Part shown: piece after piece, positions 1 to 11,903 of the stretch
Numbering within the stretch: position 1 is the first letter of the stretch
How the letters are laid out: each line of letters begins with the position of its first letter
Source of the DNA: Micropterus salmoides
Lineage: Eukaryota > Chordata > Actinopteri > Centrarchiformes > Centrarchidae
Assembly (NCBI RefSeq): GCF_014851395.1
Contig: NW_024040596.1
Span: 5,544,777 to 5,608,776 of the forward strand
Length of the DNA stretch: 64,000 nt
Direction: 5' to 3'
Notes under the pieces: model-generated
The model's input: only the letters and a program-made list of their open reading frames with translations
The model's database searches: none
Told to the model about the DNA's origin: nothing
Program-made: the position numbers and the translations under genes

Positions 1-1878
1 TCTGCACACATGCGACTATTAAATAAACACCCATGTCAGACATTCACACAAACATCTAAACCTCCCCTCTGGTGATTCTGCCCGTGGCCTGGAGGACGCC
101 GTGAGGTGCTGCGCACAAATTCTGAAGAAAGTGAGAAATGCTGAGGAACAGTGCAGTGTCACAGCAGCACACGGATGTTTCATTTCCCAAACTCTGCCAG
201 TCTATATTTGCACCTCATTGTCTTTGCATTGAAACGGCGAGGGCAAGCACTGGAGCTCTTTTTTTTTTTTTTTTTGTGTGTGTATTTAAAAACTTGGAGT
301 GTCTTCGTATTCCTACAGTGTCTTGATTTCTTCACATTCCACGCTAGTGAATGACCTGGGCCTAAGGGACTGTTTTCCTTCTACGCTAATTCCCGATAAG
401 TGAAGTACGACCCTGGAGAATCCTGGCAGTACTGTGTTTCCATGAGATTTTATTTCACTGTGCCATGTCTGCACCTTCTTTCCACTGAACTCATCATTTG
501 ACTGTAATTCAGTCCAACAGCTTTAAAGTAACGGTGACAGCAAAGAGACTGTGTTTTGTTTTGTTTTGAGAGAGAGGAAGGGAGCACATACACACTTTAT
601 TGTGGCCTCTGTGGTATTTCTAGTGACTGATTGCAGCTCTAATTACCAGTTGTTTGTTTTCAGCTGTGTTGACACCTGTTAGACGTGACAGAGGTGAGTT
701 TAGGCTTCTGCCTGTTAGTGTTGAATTGCTGGAGGGCTCCCTATGTCTGTGTGTGTTTACATATTCCTTGCAGTTTTGATTGCATCACACACACACACAC
801 ACACTATGAAAAGTTTTCTTCCTCTTTCTCCTCTGCTATTGACTCTGATGTAAGTCTAAGCCTGCAGGAAGCCTCTGTTTGCATTTCATTTGAGGCTCTG
901 CTACAGGGAAGAGCCTTTTTTACTGACTTCCACAGCTGACCATGCAAGCTGATGAAGTAAGGATTTAGTAATGTCACTAGAAGCTGGAAAATGTTCAAAG
1001 TCAAGTATTATTTGTGTGTATTGATGTGCCAGGATTTGACTGCTTTTAGCCATATAGCTAGCTAACAGCACGGACAGTGACTTGCAGTGCTAGCTGGTGC
1101 TTTTAAGTTACATAAACATGCTGTGATTTTAGACAATCCAGATGGTTCAAATGAAACCATATTCATTTGATGAAAAACAGACATGTGAGACAACTCTAAA
1201 CTCTTACTTGGAGGAAGCCAGAGCTGTTTTACATCACCACATTGTTTCTCTTACCCACAATAAACCAAATGTTTTTGATTAAGGTTCATATTTGTAACGT
1301 GTTTCAACATATTTTCAGTACTAATAATGTATGTCCCAGAGTTTTAAAGGAGAGTTGTTTTAATGTCATTTCTGCTTTGTAACAACAAGAAGTTTCACTG
1401 CAATTTATTTTCTCAATTGCTGTTGTTGGCTGTGACTTGTGTCCTCTGTGGCTGGCAGCCTCACCTTGGCAGCCATAATCCAGCTCACAGCTGACCATGC
1501 ACATAAAACACACACACAGCAGGTGAAATATGTCCCACAACTCACTGAATATCATTGGGAAGCCTGTTTTAGGTAGCGTGCGCAGGGTTATGCATGTGCA
1601 GTTAGGGTCACAGATAGAGACAAAATGATCATGAAACACCGGGGTCATCGGTTTCTTTGATGGCAGGTTTCAGGTTTTTCTTCTTCCCTAGCCTGTTGAA
1701 GTTCCCCACATGGCCTCAGGTAAACACAGATGAGCTTTGGCACAATAACTGCAGGGAGGAATAATAAGTCTAGAGGACACCAGCCCACGATGACCCCTGA
1801 TTTGGAATATGCCCTGTTTGTGTGTTTGTTTTAAATTTGGAGGTTAACTTGTGTGTTTTCTGTGTCTACCCCTCACAG
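1..1878. other. Non-coding stretch, probable intron or 5' flank
   Basis: No convincing gene is visible. The short open frames here are poor in composition and lack paired splice signals. The stretch holds a T-run at about 259-275 running into a short GT tract, and a CA tract at 786-804. Its last 25 bases form a pyrimidine-rich track ending in CCCCTCACAG, read as the acceptor of the exon that follows. Whether this is an intron behind a non-coding first exon or plain intergenic DNA cannot be decided here. Confidence 0.6.
786..804. repeat. (CA)n microsatellite
   Basis: Uninterrupted CA dinucleotide tract, directly visible. Confidence 0.9.
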
Positions 1879-2147
1879 CCTGACTGTTTGGTGGAAGGAA
1901 TCCTGCCACAACACACCACTGAGGTCTCCAGCTGTGACTCGGTGTGATGAAACCTTAAGAAACAGCTACCCTCTGTCCCTCCTTCGCCTGGCACCTCCAC
2001 CTGGCAGCACCAGCGTGGCTGAGAAGCACATGGTGGTCACTACAGTCACCACGGAGGTGCACTGACACCCTCAGAGCTCACCTCTCCTCCCCTGTCAAGT
2101 CTGCCCGGCAACAGCAACCATAACAATGAGCTCTCACAGTCGGTCAG
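1879..2147 (+). CDS. Probable exon: 5' UTR plus first seven codons of an unidentified gene
   Basis: Seen: a pyrimidine-rich track ends in CCCCTCACAG at 1878, and a consensus donor CAG|GTAAGA follows base 2147, which bounds a 269-base exon. The only start codon that stays open to the donor in a splice-compatible way is ATG at 2126, with A at -3. It gives M-S-S-H-S-R-S plus one base, so the intron would be phase 1. The coding part would be just 22 bases (2126-2147); the rest would be 5' UTR. An upstream 11-codon ORF (2030-2065) lies in that leader. Inferred: this is the first coding exon of a gene whose next exon lies beyond a long intron. The protein is too short to identify. Alternatives are a non-coding transcript, or a terminal exon read in the 1853-2065 frame, which is open from the acceptor to a TGA at 2063. 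Neither has independent support. Confidence 0.45.
2030..2065 (+). promoter_or_regulatory. Upstream ORF in the putative 5' UTR
   Basis: An ATG at 2030 opens an 11-codon frame (MVVTTVTTEVH) that ends in TGA, 60 bases before the proposed start at 2126. Short leader ORFs of this kind commonly lower translation of the main frame. This holds only if the surrounding exon is real. Confidence 0.3.
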
Positions 2148-2226
2148 GTAAGATTTAAAAAACATGTACTGTTTAAGATTAGATTATATTTTTTCATAGT
2201 TGTGCTACCTGTTTTATAAATGAAAA
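2148..2226 (+). other. Start of the downstream intron (donor GTAAGA)
   Basis: The six bases after 2147 match the vertebrate 5' splice-site consensus. The DNA then turns T- and A-rich until the hAT element begins at 2227. Confidence 0.4.
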
Positions 2227-2600
2227 TAGGGCTAAATTTAAATCAATAATTATCACGATAAATGTCAAGTCATTATTTCTTTCAAGTTTAAAGGCTGATT
2301 TTTGCTCCTGCGCGGAAGTTGATGGTTTTAAACTATTCTTTAAGGCCAGAAGATGACAAACACCAAATAGGGGATCACTTTACAAATCTGAATTTTTTCC
2401 AACAAATATGCATGAGAAAAAATAAGTAAAATCTTTTTTTCAGTCCCTTTCCCTGAAGAAAATAAATATCTTTCTCAAAAAATAAAGTTTGATCCTGATT
2501 CATATGAATTAAATCAAGCATTTATTGAACATTTGTTATATTGTTCATTAGGAAAATTATATCAGAATAATTATCATTATTGTTTTATTGCCCAGACCTA
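2227..2600. mobile_element. Short non-autonomous hAT-like element with perfect 8-bp TSD
   Basis: The element starts TAGGGCT and ends CCCAGACCTA, imperfect inverted ends of the kind seen on many teleost hAT elements. Both sides carry the same eight bases, AATGAAAA, at 2219-2226 and 2601-2608. An 8-bp target duplication is the hAT signature. The near-terminal parts are complementary (TCAATAATTATCACGATAA on the left, an AATAATTATCATTATTG-like stretch on the right). At 374 bp it cannot encode a transposase and would have been moved by a related enzyme. Confidence 0.75.
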
Positions 2601-2608
2601 AATGAAAA

Positions 2609-3116
2609 GCGCAGGTAAACTAACTAAAACAGACTTACTTAACAACAAAGTACTTTGTCTGGCTTATTTATGCATGCAGTGTTTTTTAGAGTCACTTTTT
2701 TGAGAACTGACCACACAATCCCACAGTAGTAGAAAATGGTAAGTGAAACCCTACTTGGGACGCCACGTTTTCCGTGACGTCTGAGGAAGAGCTTGTTCTA
2801 CAGCACTGACCTTTGAACACTATGATGTTTATTGTTGAGTCTGAAGGCAGAAACAGACGGAATTGACTTGGGTTGTAGGCATTACAATTTCAGACATCTC
2901 ACTTAGCGCAAGCTGAGACATTTTTGCTAGAGTGAACGCCACTTTTCACTGTTCAAACTAGATGTCATAGTGTCCCTGTTGATGCTATTTTACCAGTGTA
3001 TATCCTTCAATTCATTGACCAGATGGATATGGAAAGAAAGCAAGATTGATATGTAAGATATTTTAGGAGAGAGAGAGAGAAGCAGTGAGACCCTTGGCAG
3101 CTGATTCTGAGGTCAG
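2609..3116. other. No gene seen; short GA tract
   Basis: AT-rich unique-looking DNA with a GA tract at about 3067-3080. No gene or recognisable element. Confidence 0.5.
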
Positions 3117-3206
3117 TAGTGGTCTACAGGTCTGTAGTGGTCTACAGGTCTGTAGTGGTCTACAGGTCTGTAGTGGTCTACAGGTCTGTAGTGGTCTACT
3201 GGTCTC
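3117..3206. repeat. 18-bp minisatellite, five tandem units
   Basis: The unit TAGTGGTCTACAGGTCTG repeats head to tail from 3117. The first four copies are essentially identical and the fifth (3189-3206) has changes in its second half. There are no spacers, so this is a minisatellite and not a CRISPR-like array. Confidence 0.9.
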
Positions 3207-4722
3207 AGGAAATGTGGGCTGTTTTGTTTTCTTCTAACAAAAGGCATTTGTTGGTAGGTCTAGGCACCAAGGCATAGCCTAAACTAAATTATTTTATGAT
3301 ATTTATTATATTTGCTATATATTTAACTTTCAGCATCCAGTGCAGTAACAGTAATTACTGTAATTCCATAGCATTCTTTGGACCTGAAACTTTTTTAATA
3401 TGGAGAGGAATTAGATATGTTATTACTTTATCACACATTTACATGAGCAATCTGGATAGCATTTAGTTCAGAGTCTACAGTACCCAGCAGGTGCGCAGTC
3501 CGACCAAAGTAAATTCCCCCCATGCAGCTTTGATGTGTCTAACGTTGCAGTGTTTAACGGAGAAATGGAAGAAGAGAATATGTCTGTCGCTTTTTAACTT
3601 ATTGGCTTCTTCACTTGTTGTTGAAAAAGAGGGGACATTTTTTTGGTTTGTTTAATTGATTTGCACTTATGTTCACCAAGAAAACAATGCTATCAGGAAA
3701 ACAAATTAATGCAGAAAAATTAAATTGTATGCTATGAAATTTATTCACTGACGTTCTGAAGTGAAATGGGAGTAAAGCTGTATTTTTTAATGTTAATGTC
3801 ATTTTTATTTTAAGATGCTGAATTGATATTTTAACTTGTATGGTGCACATTCAATATTATCTCTTTTGAATCAAGCACACTTTTCATTGTTCATTTGATT
3901 TGCAATTCAGTCACGTGCGATTAATTGCATTTGCAATATTATTGCGATATGATAAAATGAGATTTTCTAATCGCAAAGGCTGCGATTACGCACTGATCAC
4001 ATGACATGCTAAACTAAACCAGTCTGCAGAGGAAGCATCAACTTCGCACGTTACGCTGTACCTTGACTTGTTGGTGTATAATAGCACCCGCCACCCACAG
4101 GGTAAATTGGTGGTTTGGCGACAGGAAAAATGCACAACAGAAAGACACGTGTAGTAAGGAAAGCGTATTGTGGCGATCGGCGCCTGCGTCACACACACAG
4201 TCACCAGTCAGCTCAGGAAATATCTGTGAAACGGCATTTTTGCTCCTGAGAGAATTACTAAGCTTGTCTGTTAAAGACGTGAGGCGTCACTTGGTTTTAT
4301 TTTCCATGGCCAACTTTTGAATTGAACCTCAAACTGAGCATTTTTCTGTTTGCTTACTGGGATATAGAAAGATGGACTCCTAGGAGATTTGAACTGAGAT
4401 AAGGACTCATTAATTGGTGGTTGAACTGTGGGTTTTGTATTGAGCGCTCACTGTATAACTGTGGTGAACGTTTTTCTTGTGGTCTGTAGGTGGGCCAACC
4501 TAATGATATTATATCATTACTTAATGCCATGACTTGACTCTCAAATTATCTTTCTCATACTCAACAGTGTATGTTTAATCTATCTAATATTGTGTTGGTC
4601 ATACTACACTACAGGAGGTAAAGAGCTTAAAAATTAATTGCTTATTAAATTGCAATCACAATATTTGTAAAAAAAAAACAAAAAACTGCTATTAGATTAT
4701 TTTCCAAAATTGTTCAGCCCTA
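3207..4722. other. No gene; hAT-like right terminus at about 4640-4722
   Basis: No coding signal. The right part ends TTTTCCAAAATTGTTCAGCC then CTA, which resembles the reverse complement of teleost hAT ends of the TAGGGCTG type. At 3905-3990 there are GCAATATTATTGCGATAT-type stretches like those inside such elements. No matching left end was found, so this is either a truncated element or two separate remnants. Short frames within (for example 4063-4320) match nothing I recognise. Confidence 0.4.
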
Positions 4723-7277
4723 GTTACGTAGCTCTCTGTAATACTAATGTACCTTGTGACATGGATACATGGACTTGGTTGCCACACAGTCTTGAGTCAG
4801 GTAACGGACATGATAGCAAACAACACCAACAACAAACACTGAATAAGTAGTAATGTGTTCTGACGGATATGGAAGCACTTAGGTTTTGCAAAGTCTGATG
4901 TTGAGCAAAGGAATGTGCTGTTTGTGGAAAGATTCACGTAACCATTTTCTATTGTTTTTGTTGCAAAGCCATAATTGAACAGCGCTATAATACAGAATAT
5001 ACATCCAACTTTTAACAAATAGATGTTGCATATTACCTGATGTCTGCGCGTCTTTATTTTGCTGCTTTGTTTGTATACGTCAACCTTCTGTACAATAGTT
5101 CTCCATTAAACAATCCACATTTTGTCTTAGCTTTTATGAAGGCAGCAATAACCCGCTTAATGACACTCTTGCATCGTATTGGCTTCCTGGGGGAGATGCA
5201 TAGTATCTCTGCTTACAGTTACGGATGTAGTTACTGGTTCATCTAGAGGTTATTGGTAACATATCTTGGTATCTTTGTGATTCTTTCAGTTAAATGTGTT
5301 GTTTTTTTCCTGCGTCTCTTGGCCATGTGGGAGTAAAAGCTGTTGTTTGATGTTTGCAGCGTTGATGAATGCATGGGAAGGCTGTGGTCCACAAATTCAC
5401 GTTTCCTCAGTTATGTGCACATATGGCATTTGTGTTTTATTTAATTTTATTTTTAATCTCTCAGACCCATGGGTGCAGAAGGACAGTGAATGATACAAAC
5501 AGTGGATCCAGATTCAGCCATTCTCTTTTGAATGATTTATTTGGAAGCGTTTGGTCCATAGAAAATTCAGGAATGTCTAGAAAATGTCTATTGAGCAACT
5601 CTCCACATGCATGATTCTCATCCTGCGTGTTTACGGGTCATGAATTATATTTCACAGTAGGTTTCCCTTGTGTGCTTGACCTCAACCAGTTGGGGCTACC
5701 CATGTGGTCTACTCAAAAACCCTCTTTTCCTAAATCATATCCATGGTACAGATCTGGCTTTTCCTCTTTCTCAACTGCAAACCAAAATGGACAAAAGGCC
5801 AATTGTGTCCCCCATTACCCATCATGCTTTGGCTGTCTTTGTCGTATTCAGCGCTATGATTTCACAGCCATTGATTAATTGTTGTGGTGCCTTGGTCCTG
5901 AGTAGCTCATCGTGGGTTGCTGGCATCATCCTCTTTCCTCTTGAGCTGCGAGTAGAGACATAGTGTTGTTCCAGCCAAAATGGTTTGCGTCAGTTGTTGC
6001 AGGACATCCAGATAGTGGCACATACTGGCACAAGCCAAAGGTATCTGATTGTTTTTCTTCCTCTTTTTCTATTTCATTGTGTTATATAAGTGGAACATTG
6101 GAGTTGGGCATTATTTCCTTTTTTTATTTTCCATTTCCATGCTCTGCCTATTCCGTTTCCACAAGTTTTTTTTCTTTCAACTCTTTGAAAGTTTCTAAAA
6201 TAACTTAAAGATGTAGGAGTACGATTTTACTGTTGTCAGTTTTTGAGGTATGCTGGTTATTTCACAGGCATCATCTGACTTGCTTGTCCTTCCATGGCCA
6301 AGAATCCCCCTTTGGAGCAATTGAAATGATCCCAAACTAAATCCACGGCCTTTCTTACTCGCTCACAACATGTCAGTTGATGGATAAACATAATACCACA
6401 TTTGGAAAAATGATTTCCTATGATTCATAATGCAGCCAAATTTTCCATACACAACTGTTCCCAAATGGCACTAAAAATAGGTGAAGCTGTAGACATTTCT
6501 GTAGACATTTCATATTAAGCCAAAATATTTCATCTGCCAGACTTTTCTTCACCTTGAAGGAGCTCTGAAATTAAGAATGAAGCTTTCACTCCTCAACTTA
6601 ACCTCCTGTTAGCAGTTCATTCTCCCCTTGTCGCCCTCCTGTCTGTGCAGTACTGCTAAGCCATTTTCCATATATGACAGATCATCATTTCCCATTCTCA
6701 AACCACCATTTTAGAGCACTGAAGGCCCTTTTGTCTGATTTTAAACTTGGGTGGCAAAGGCTGGCATGTAGACATGCTACTTGGCATTTTGGAACTGGGT
6801 TTATGGCCTTGGAGCCAGAGCTAGAACACACACACAGACAAACTCTCTCATCCCAGCAAGACCCTCCCCTCCCTCCCCTCCACTCTCCACCGGCAGTAAT
6901 CGGTGGCAGGTCCTGGCTGAGGGGGATCTTGCGTCAATAAATCGTCATGCAGAGCGACTCCCCTGCCTGGAACACAAACAGAGTGAGGGGCCGTCTGCTG
7001 CTGGAGGCCTTGTATAGCTTATTAAACCCCTGTGAGGCTTGTACAGTCGGACCAAAAAGAAAGCCCATGCTGGGTTTAGTAGATGTTGGGATTGCTCACT
7101 AGTCGTAGTTGGTATTTTACTTCCTGGCACAACCTCATCCTGTCGAATCCATATAGTTGTTGCTGGCTGATAGTTGCACTTTAAGCGGGTAGCCTGTAGA
7201 GAATCTGCGATGTTGTCTTGCCTGCTAGTGTGTGTTTGCAGAGTGAGACCCAGAATGTTCACTTTCCGCTAGTGGGT
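4723..7277. other. No gene or element recognised
   Basis: Several frames of 65-105 codons occur on both strands (for example 5627-5878, 5670-5963 and 6945-7262). They overlap one another in different frames, lack paired splice sites and have no protein-family signature. I treat the whole stretch as intron or intergenic DNA. Confidence 0.55.
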
Positions 7278-7280
7278 TTA

Positions 7281-7839
7281 GGCCCCATCCACACTGCTGC
7301 GTTTTCGTTTTAAAACCGTTTTAGAGCTTTTTGCTACGTTTGCACCTCCCGTCCAGACTAAAACGGCGAAAACAAAGACCTAAAATGGAGAAGTTTGAAA
7401 ATGCTGCCGACCCCGTTTTTCGTTTTGACACTCCGGAGGACGTTTTAGTGAAGATGGGCAAAAACGGAGGACTTTATAAACGATGACGCTCACGCTTGGC
7501 TGTCTGATTGGGTCTTCTAATTAGTATTTTTATTAAAATATTCTGTACCGTGCAAATAACACCTACACTTGTGCTGTGCATGTTGCCGTTTACCACGCTC
7601 CTGTGTTACATTCAGTAACGGCCCCAACTCGTTATTGGTCCATGCAAAACAATCTGGTGTGGGTCTTCGTCTGCATTACTCTATTCTTTCGCCAAATCCT
7701 CCGTAAATATGGAATAGATCATCTGCTTCATGTTTACACCGCCACGCACATACCCAGTGTACGTGAACGGCCACTAGATGTGCGTTTTCAGTCGTTTTAA
7801 TGTAGACGGAGAACAACTCTAAGTAGTGTGGATGGGGCC
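7281..7839 (+). mobile_element. Harbinger-like MITE, copy 1 of 3
   Basis: The ends are inverted copies of about 18 bases (GGCCCCATCCACACTRCT), flanked by TTA on both sides (7278-7280 and 7840-7842). Two further copies in the window (29225-29643, opposite orientation; 46014-46564, same orientation) share the ends and the interior, including a GCTACGTTTGCACCTCCCGT block. A 3-bp target duplication with a GGCC-type terminus fits the PIF/Harbinger superfamily; that assignment is inference. The 75-codon frame inside (7576-7800) is not conserved as a frame in the sister copies and is unlikely to be a gene. Confidence 0.75.
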
Positions 7840-7842
7840 TTA

Positions 7843-9813
7843 GTTAGACTTAGCTAAATGTCCTTTTTCACTTCTTTTTGGACAATTCTGCTATTGCTGT
7901 GTGAATGCATTTTGTTTACTTACATTTGCATGTGTGTTTTCATCCAGCTCTCCCTCCTAAGATTAATTCACACCCTTCACACTCTCATTCATGCAACAGA
8001 ACTAAAAGAGAGAGAGCCCAGTAAAGTCGTGGACGAAAGGTAACACATTAACTCTACTCGCAGGCTTTTAGATTAGCGGGTCGGTATGTGGGGAGTTGCA
8101 CTTGTCTCTCTGTCAGTAGTTGCAGCAGTGCAGGGTTGAGGTACAGGGTGGGGGCCGCAGCAAGGAGTTGGTTTTTAAAATAAACACCAGAATGGCACCT
8201 CCTCACTTTTCTGAGTCTTATTCAGAATGCTGATCCATGGCAGATGGTTGTGAATTATTCATGTCAAGTTTTTGGGACGAGCGCGGCCATGTGTAGATTT
8301 TATCCCAGAGATTATTCAGTATCAGAGAGGAGGGGAGAGATGATCGAGAGGGCTAACAGCAGAATAAGTGGTTTACCAAAGATGGTGGAGTGTAAACAGC
8401 AAATGCCAGATAAGACTGTTGTTATTTTTTTACTCCACTGTGATTGATGGAGCCCTCCGACGTCATTGCGCAGGATTAAAGATCCTTCTTTGACATCCAT
8501 GGGTTTGTTTCTCCTAGTCAGTTCATTCTAGCATTTAGCTATTAGTGCCTTGGATGATAATGCTACATCCCTAAAAATGCAGGGATGTGACTTTCATGTT
8601 TTTCTGCTATATATTATTTATTTATTTAATGGTCTTTTCCCCGTTTAAAGCAAATGTTAGGCATATTATTTGGAACCAAGCTCAGGTAAAGTGCAAATGT
8701 GTATTGAGTAACCAAATTTAAGCTGAAGCATAAGATTTAGAGTTAATCAAAGTTAGCTGCTATATAGTTTAGTCTCCTGCCTCTGAAGTAGGAGTACTTT
8801 TTAATTCTCTCACTTGCCCTTCCTTCTCTTCTGTCACTCTAATTTCCTATCTGTCTTTTTTTCTCTCTGTCCCTCCCGTTTTAATCAGTGACTGTAATAA
8901 GGACTCGCAGTGGGAGCTATCAAAAGCCTGCAGCGGTGGATTAGAAGAGAGTGGCTAGTGTCTGGGCCAGGCCGCTGGAAAGTGAAGCATAATCTTCAAA
9001 AAGAGAGCTTAACCCCTGCTGGCCCACACTGATGATTCCTCATTTAGAGGGGCCATCGTCACAAGGGAAAAGGCTTGTGGTGTTAATTGATATGTTTTAG
9101 TCTGAATGTTTAGAAAGTTGTGCAAAGATGAAGTCAACCAACGCGAGAAATTTAAATTGAGCTTATTCCGAGGAAGTTCTTTAGGAAGTTTTTAGGGAGA
9201 GTGATGCTCACTTGAACTGTGCTTCTGTACACTTGCAGCCGCACTCAGCCACCACTACTATCTACTGATTGTCCAAAGAGCCAGAGGGACACAATAGCAC
9301 TCCCTCCTATCTGCGTTTGTAGCATTTGAGTGCTGCAGAAATGTTATTGTTCTCATTTATCCTTTGCTCTGCAAAAAGTGTCCTCAATGGAAAGATGGAT
9401 TGGAATGAGAGTTGAACCAGACTAAACAGAAGCCTTTTTAAGAGAACAATGGAAGCTGCTGTGGAGAAATAAGATTACTGCCTCATTATTGTCTTCCTCT
9501 CCACAGTTTTCCAGAATATTCCATTCAAGTAATCTCATTGCCAGATGAAACAAGTGTGCAATTTAGCTTTCGGAAGAATTTATTAAGCATTCAAAGCTTT
9601 GCTTCTGCCGGAAGAAAGCTCAGAATTGAATTATGTTTTTTTTATTTTTTGTGCTCAAATTGCTGTGCTCTGTTCTTTCAAAAAATGCAAAGATCCACCA
9701 ATCTTCTTTTTGTTCTTTCACTATTAATTATTCAATTGTTTTATGGTTGATTTGGTAGCCAAATTAGGAAATATGGCATTGGAATTTGAAATTTCTTGAA
9801 GTAAGTTTTTTTG
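7843..9813. other. No gene recognised
   Basis: Mixed-composition DNA with no supported exon, RNA gene or clear repeat. Small frames (7858-8043, 8244-8447, 9538-9750) look random. Confidence 0.5.
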
Positions 9814-10142
9814 TTATGTACTAGTGTTGTAGTACTCGAGACCGGTCTTTTTGATGGTCTTGGTCTCGGACATTGAGGATTTTATTTCAAGACCATAACT
9901 TTGGGAATATCAATAAATTGCTTTTGCATTGTCTCATTTGTTAACATCCTAACTTTGAGTGGAAGTAAAACGTATTGCATCAAATGCAACCAATAACCCT
10001 AATTAAACGTGTTGTTACCGTTAACGACTGTCACCCCTCCCTGCGATTCTTATGTTGATTTGAGCTCTTAGTGTTTGTATGTGGGTGTTTTAATGGGACT
10101 TTGGATCTTTCAGATCAATTTGTGAAGTACCTATGATCACAT

Positions 10143-10193
10143 CCATCCATCCATCCATCGTCAACCGCTTATCCTGTGTACAGGGTCGCGGGG
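10143..10193 (-). mobile_element. L2-type LINE 3' tail fragment with 13-bp TSD
   Basis: The fragment begins with (ATCC)n at 10143 and continues GTCAACCGCTTATCCTGTGT to 10193. The 13-base sequence CCTATGATCACAT flanks it exactly at 10130-10142 and 10194-10206. It matches the extreme 3' end of a very common teleost LINE read on the minus strand (family name from memory). It is severely 5'-truncated and nested inside the hAT-like element. Confidence 0.7.
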
Positions 10194-10256
10194 CCTATGA
10201 TCACATTCCACATTTTATTGCGTGCGATGCAATGCAGGGAACTGGTCTTGGTCTTG

Positions 10257-10410
10257 CATTACATTTACATTTATTCATTTAGCTGACGCTTTTATCCAAA
10301 GCGACTTACAATTGCTATATATGTCAGAGGTCGCATGCCTCTGGAGCAACTAGGGGTTAAGTGTCTTGCTCAGGGACACAACGGTGGATGGATCACAGTG
10401 GGGGATTGCG
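10257..10410. mobile_element. Teleost SINE-like repeat (CCAAAGCGACTTACA core), partial
   Basis: The stretch ACATTTATTCATTTAGCTGA, the TTATCCAAAGCGACTTACA core, GCATGCCTCTGGAGCAACTA and GTGTCTTGCTCAGGGACACA are shared with 62129-62293 in this window. I recall this as one of the most widespread teleost interspersed repeats but will not name its class firmly. It is nested in the hAT-like element and lacks the final section present in the 62-kb copy. Confidence 0.65.
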
Positions 10411-10562
10411 CCATCGCCATCTTGACTTGGTCTCGCCCTCCCTCGGTCTTGGTCTCGACTGCTCTCAGCCCCTAAAAGTCTTGGTCTTGTCTCGGGCTCG
10501 ATAAACTCTGGTCTTGACTTGGTCTCGGTTTGGGCGGGCTTGACTACAACACTATTATGCAC

Positions 10563-11211
10563 TCTGGCTGGCTTTCAACAGGCAGGTCAGCAAAGTAGGT
10601 TGTCTCAAAGCTGTACTGCTGCTTTGCATGCAACTTAGTGGGTTTTATAGAAGTGGGAAAAGTACGATTGTAACAAGTGTAAGGACGTGCAATATAAAAG
10701 CGAGTAAAAAGCAAATACTTTAATACACCTTCAACAAGCATAAACATGTAGAAAGTGATATTTTAATCTGCTCTGTCCTCAGTCTCCTTCTGTGTTTCAC
10801 ACAAGCACAGCACACTAGCTTGGCCAGTAGATAATTGTTACAAACATGCTAAAAGGAAATCTGTCTGTCTGTAATCTGTGTAGCTTAGTTTGCCACGTAC
10901 TTTAAAATTTGGTAAATATTTGTCAATTAATCTGATGGCTGAGACAAACCGGCCGCTCCTCTCTCTACCAGCGGTAACGTTGCAGGCAGTGAATAACAGC
11001 AGCAGAGGGAAGAGAACGACGACAGGAAGAAGGACTGATGCTGACTGGTGTGTGAGTTCTTCATTCTTTCTAAGCGTTACTCAGTATTTTGATGTCAGGA
11101 ATATGATTTATTAACCTGACATTTTAGATTTGTTTCCAGTGAGAGTTTATATAGTGACTTTGCTGTGGGAAACGTTAATGCTGCTGCTCTAAAAGCAACA
11201 TTTAGTTGTGT
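10563..11211. other. No gene recognised
   Basis: About 650 bases of non-repetitive-looking DNA with no supported feature. Confidence 0.5.
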
Positions 11212-11215
11212 TTAA

Positions 11216-11899
11216 AGAGGTGGTTCAAAATCCTATTTAGGGGTTGTAACACAACAGATTTACATGGTTTCATTTTCAGAAAACACCATATTTTTCATCA
11301 TACTGCACATTGCTGTAGCTCCTCTTTTCACCCTGTGTTGAAGGCTTTGTTTTATCTGTGGAGTGATACATCTTGTCTCTAAATGATCTTTGTTGGGAGT
11401 TGCACATGTGCAGTTCCTAGTTAAGGACTAGTAGCCAATCAGAAGCAGAGAAAGGCGAGTTGTCAGAAGCCGGTAAACCGCTTTGTTTCAGCTGTAGGCT
11501 ACATGTACTGGAGCAAGAGTTTCAGAGTGGTGAGTTAGTAATCTGTAACAAAAGTATCTTTCATCCATAAAGTTTTAACTGAGCTCTGTCTCTACATCAT
11601 TGGAACAACTTTATGTCCATTGACTGCCTGGAGGGTAGGTAGTGTTTGGAAGAGCGGGGAGAGATGTGTGCTGCAGCTCAGTGTTTTTTTAAGGGCGTGT
11701 TGGACTAGCCGATTGGCGAGCGTTATACGATGCGGCTGGACTACAAACGAGCTGTTTTCAGGCAGTTCAGAGCAGAGTTATCTGTGGGAGATGGGAACTC
11801 CCTTTGGGCTTTTTCACTTTGCAAACCTATTACCTCCACAAAAAAGGTATATAACTAAATAAAGGAGAGGGAAAAAGCCAAAAGCATAATACCACCTCT
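11216..11899. mobile_element. TTAA-flanked non-autonomous element (AGAGGTGGT ends), copy 1
   Basis: The left end reads TTAA then AGAGGTGGT, the right end ACCACCTCT then TTAA (TTAA at 11212-11215 and 11900-11903). TTAA duplication is characteristic of piggyBac-type insertion, so I lean to a piggyBac-like MITE; the terminal bases are not a textbook piggyBac end. A diverged, opposite copy lies at about 29677-30267. The 80-codon frame at 11620-11862 is not preserved there. Confidence 0.6.
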
Positions 11900-11903
11900 T
11901 TAA

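Larger units (their letters stand above)
9822..10554. mobile_element. hAT-like non-autonomous element (GTCTTGGTCTCG family), copy 1
   Basis: The ends TAGTGTTGTAGT and ACTACAACACTA are inverted repeats. The flanks TTATGTAC (9814-9821) and TTATGCAC (10555-10562) form an 8-bp duplication with one change, as expected for hAT. Near the right end, GGTCTTGGTCTCG-like motifs recur many times; repeated subterminal motifs are where hAT transposases bind. Two later insertions sit inside: an L2-type tail at 10143-10193 and a SINE-like repeat at about 10257-10410. A sister copy lies at 25445-26301. Confidence 0.75.

Noticed and set aside
1853..2065. 70-codon frame across the acceptor and exon
   Set aside because: Its ATG lies before the predicted splice acceptor and the frame stops before the donor. 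I keep the exon but not this frame as a complete gene.
3117..3206. CRISPR-like array
   Set aside because: Units are contiguous with no spacers, in an evidently vertebrate sequence.
10141..10193. Stand-alone ATCC microsatellite
   Set aside because: It continues into the conserved LINE 3' end and has a 13-bp target duplication, so it is a retrotransposon tail.
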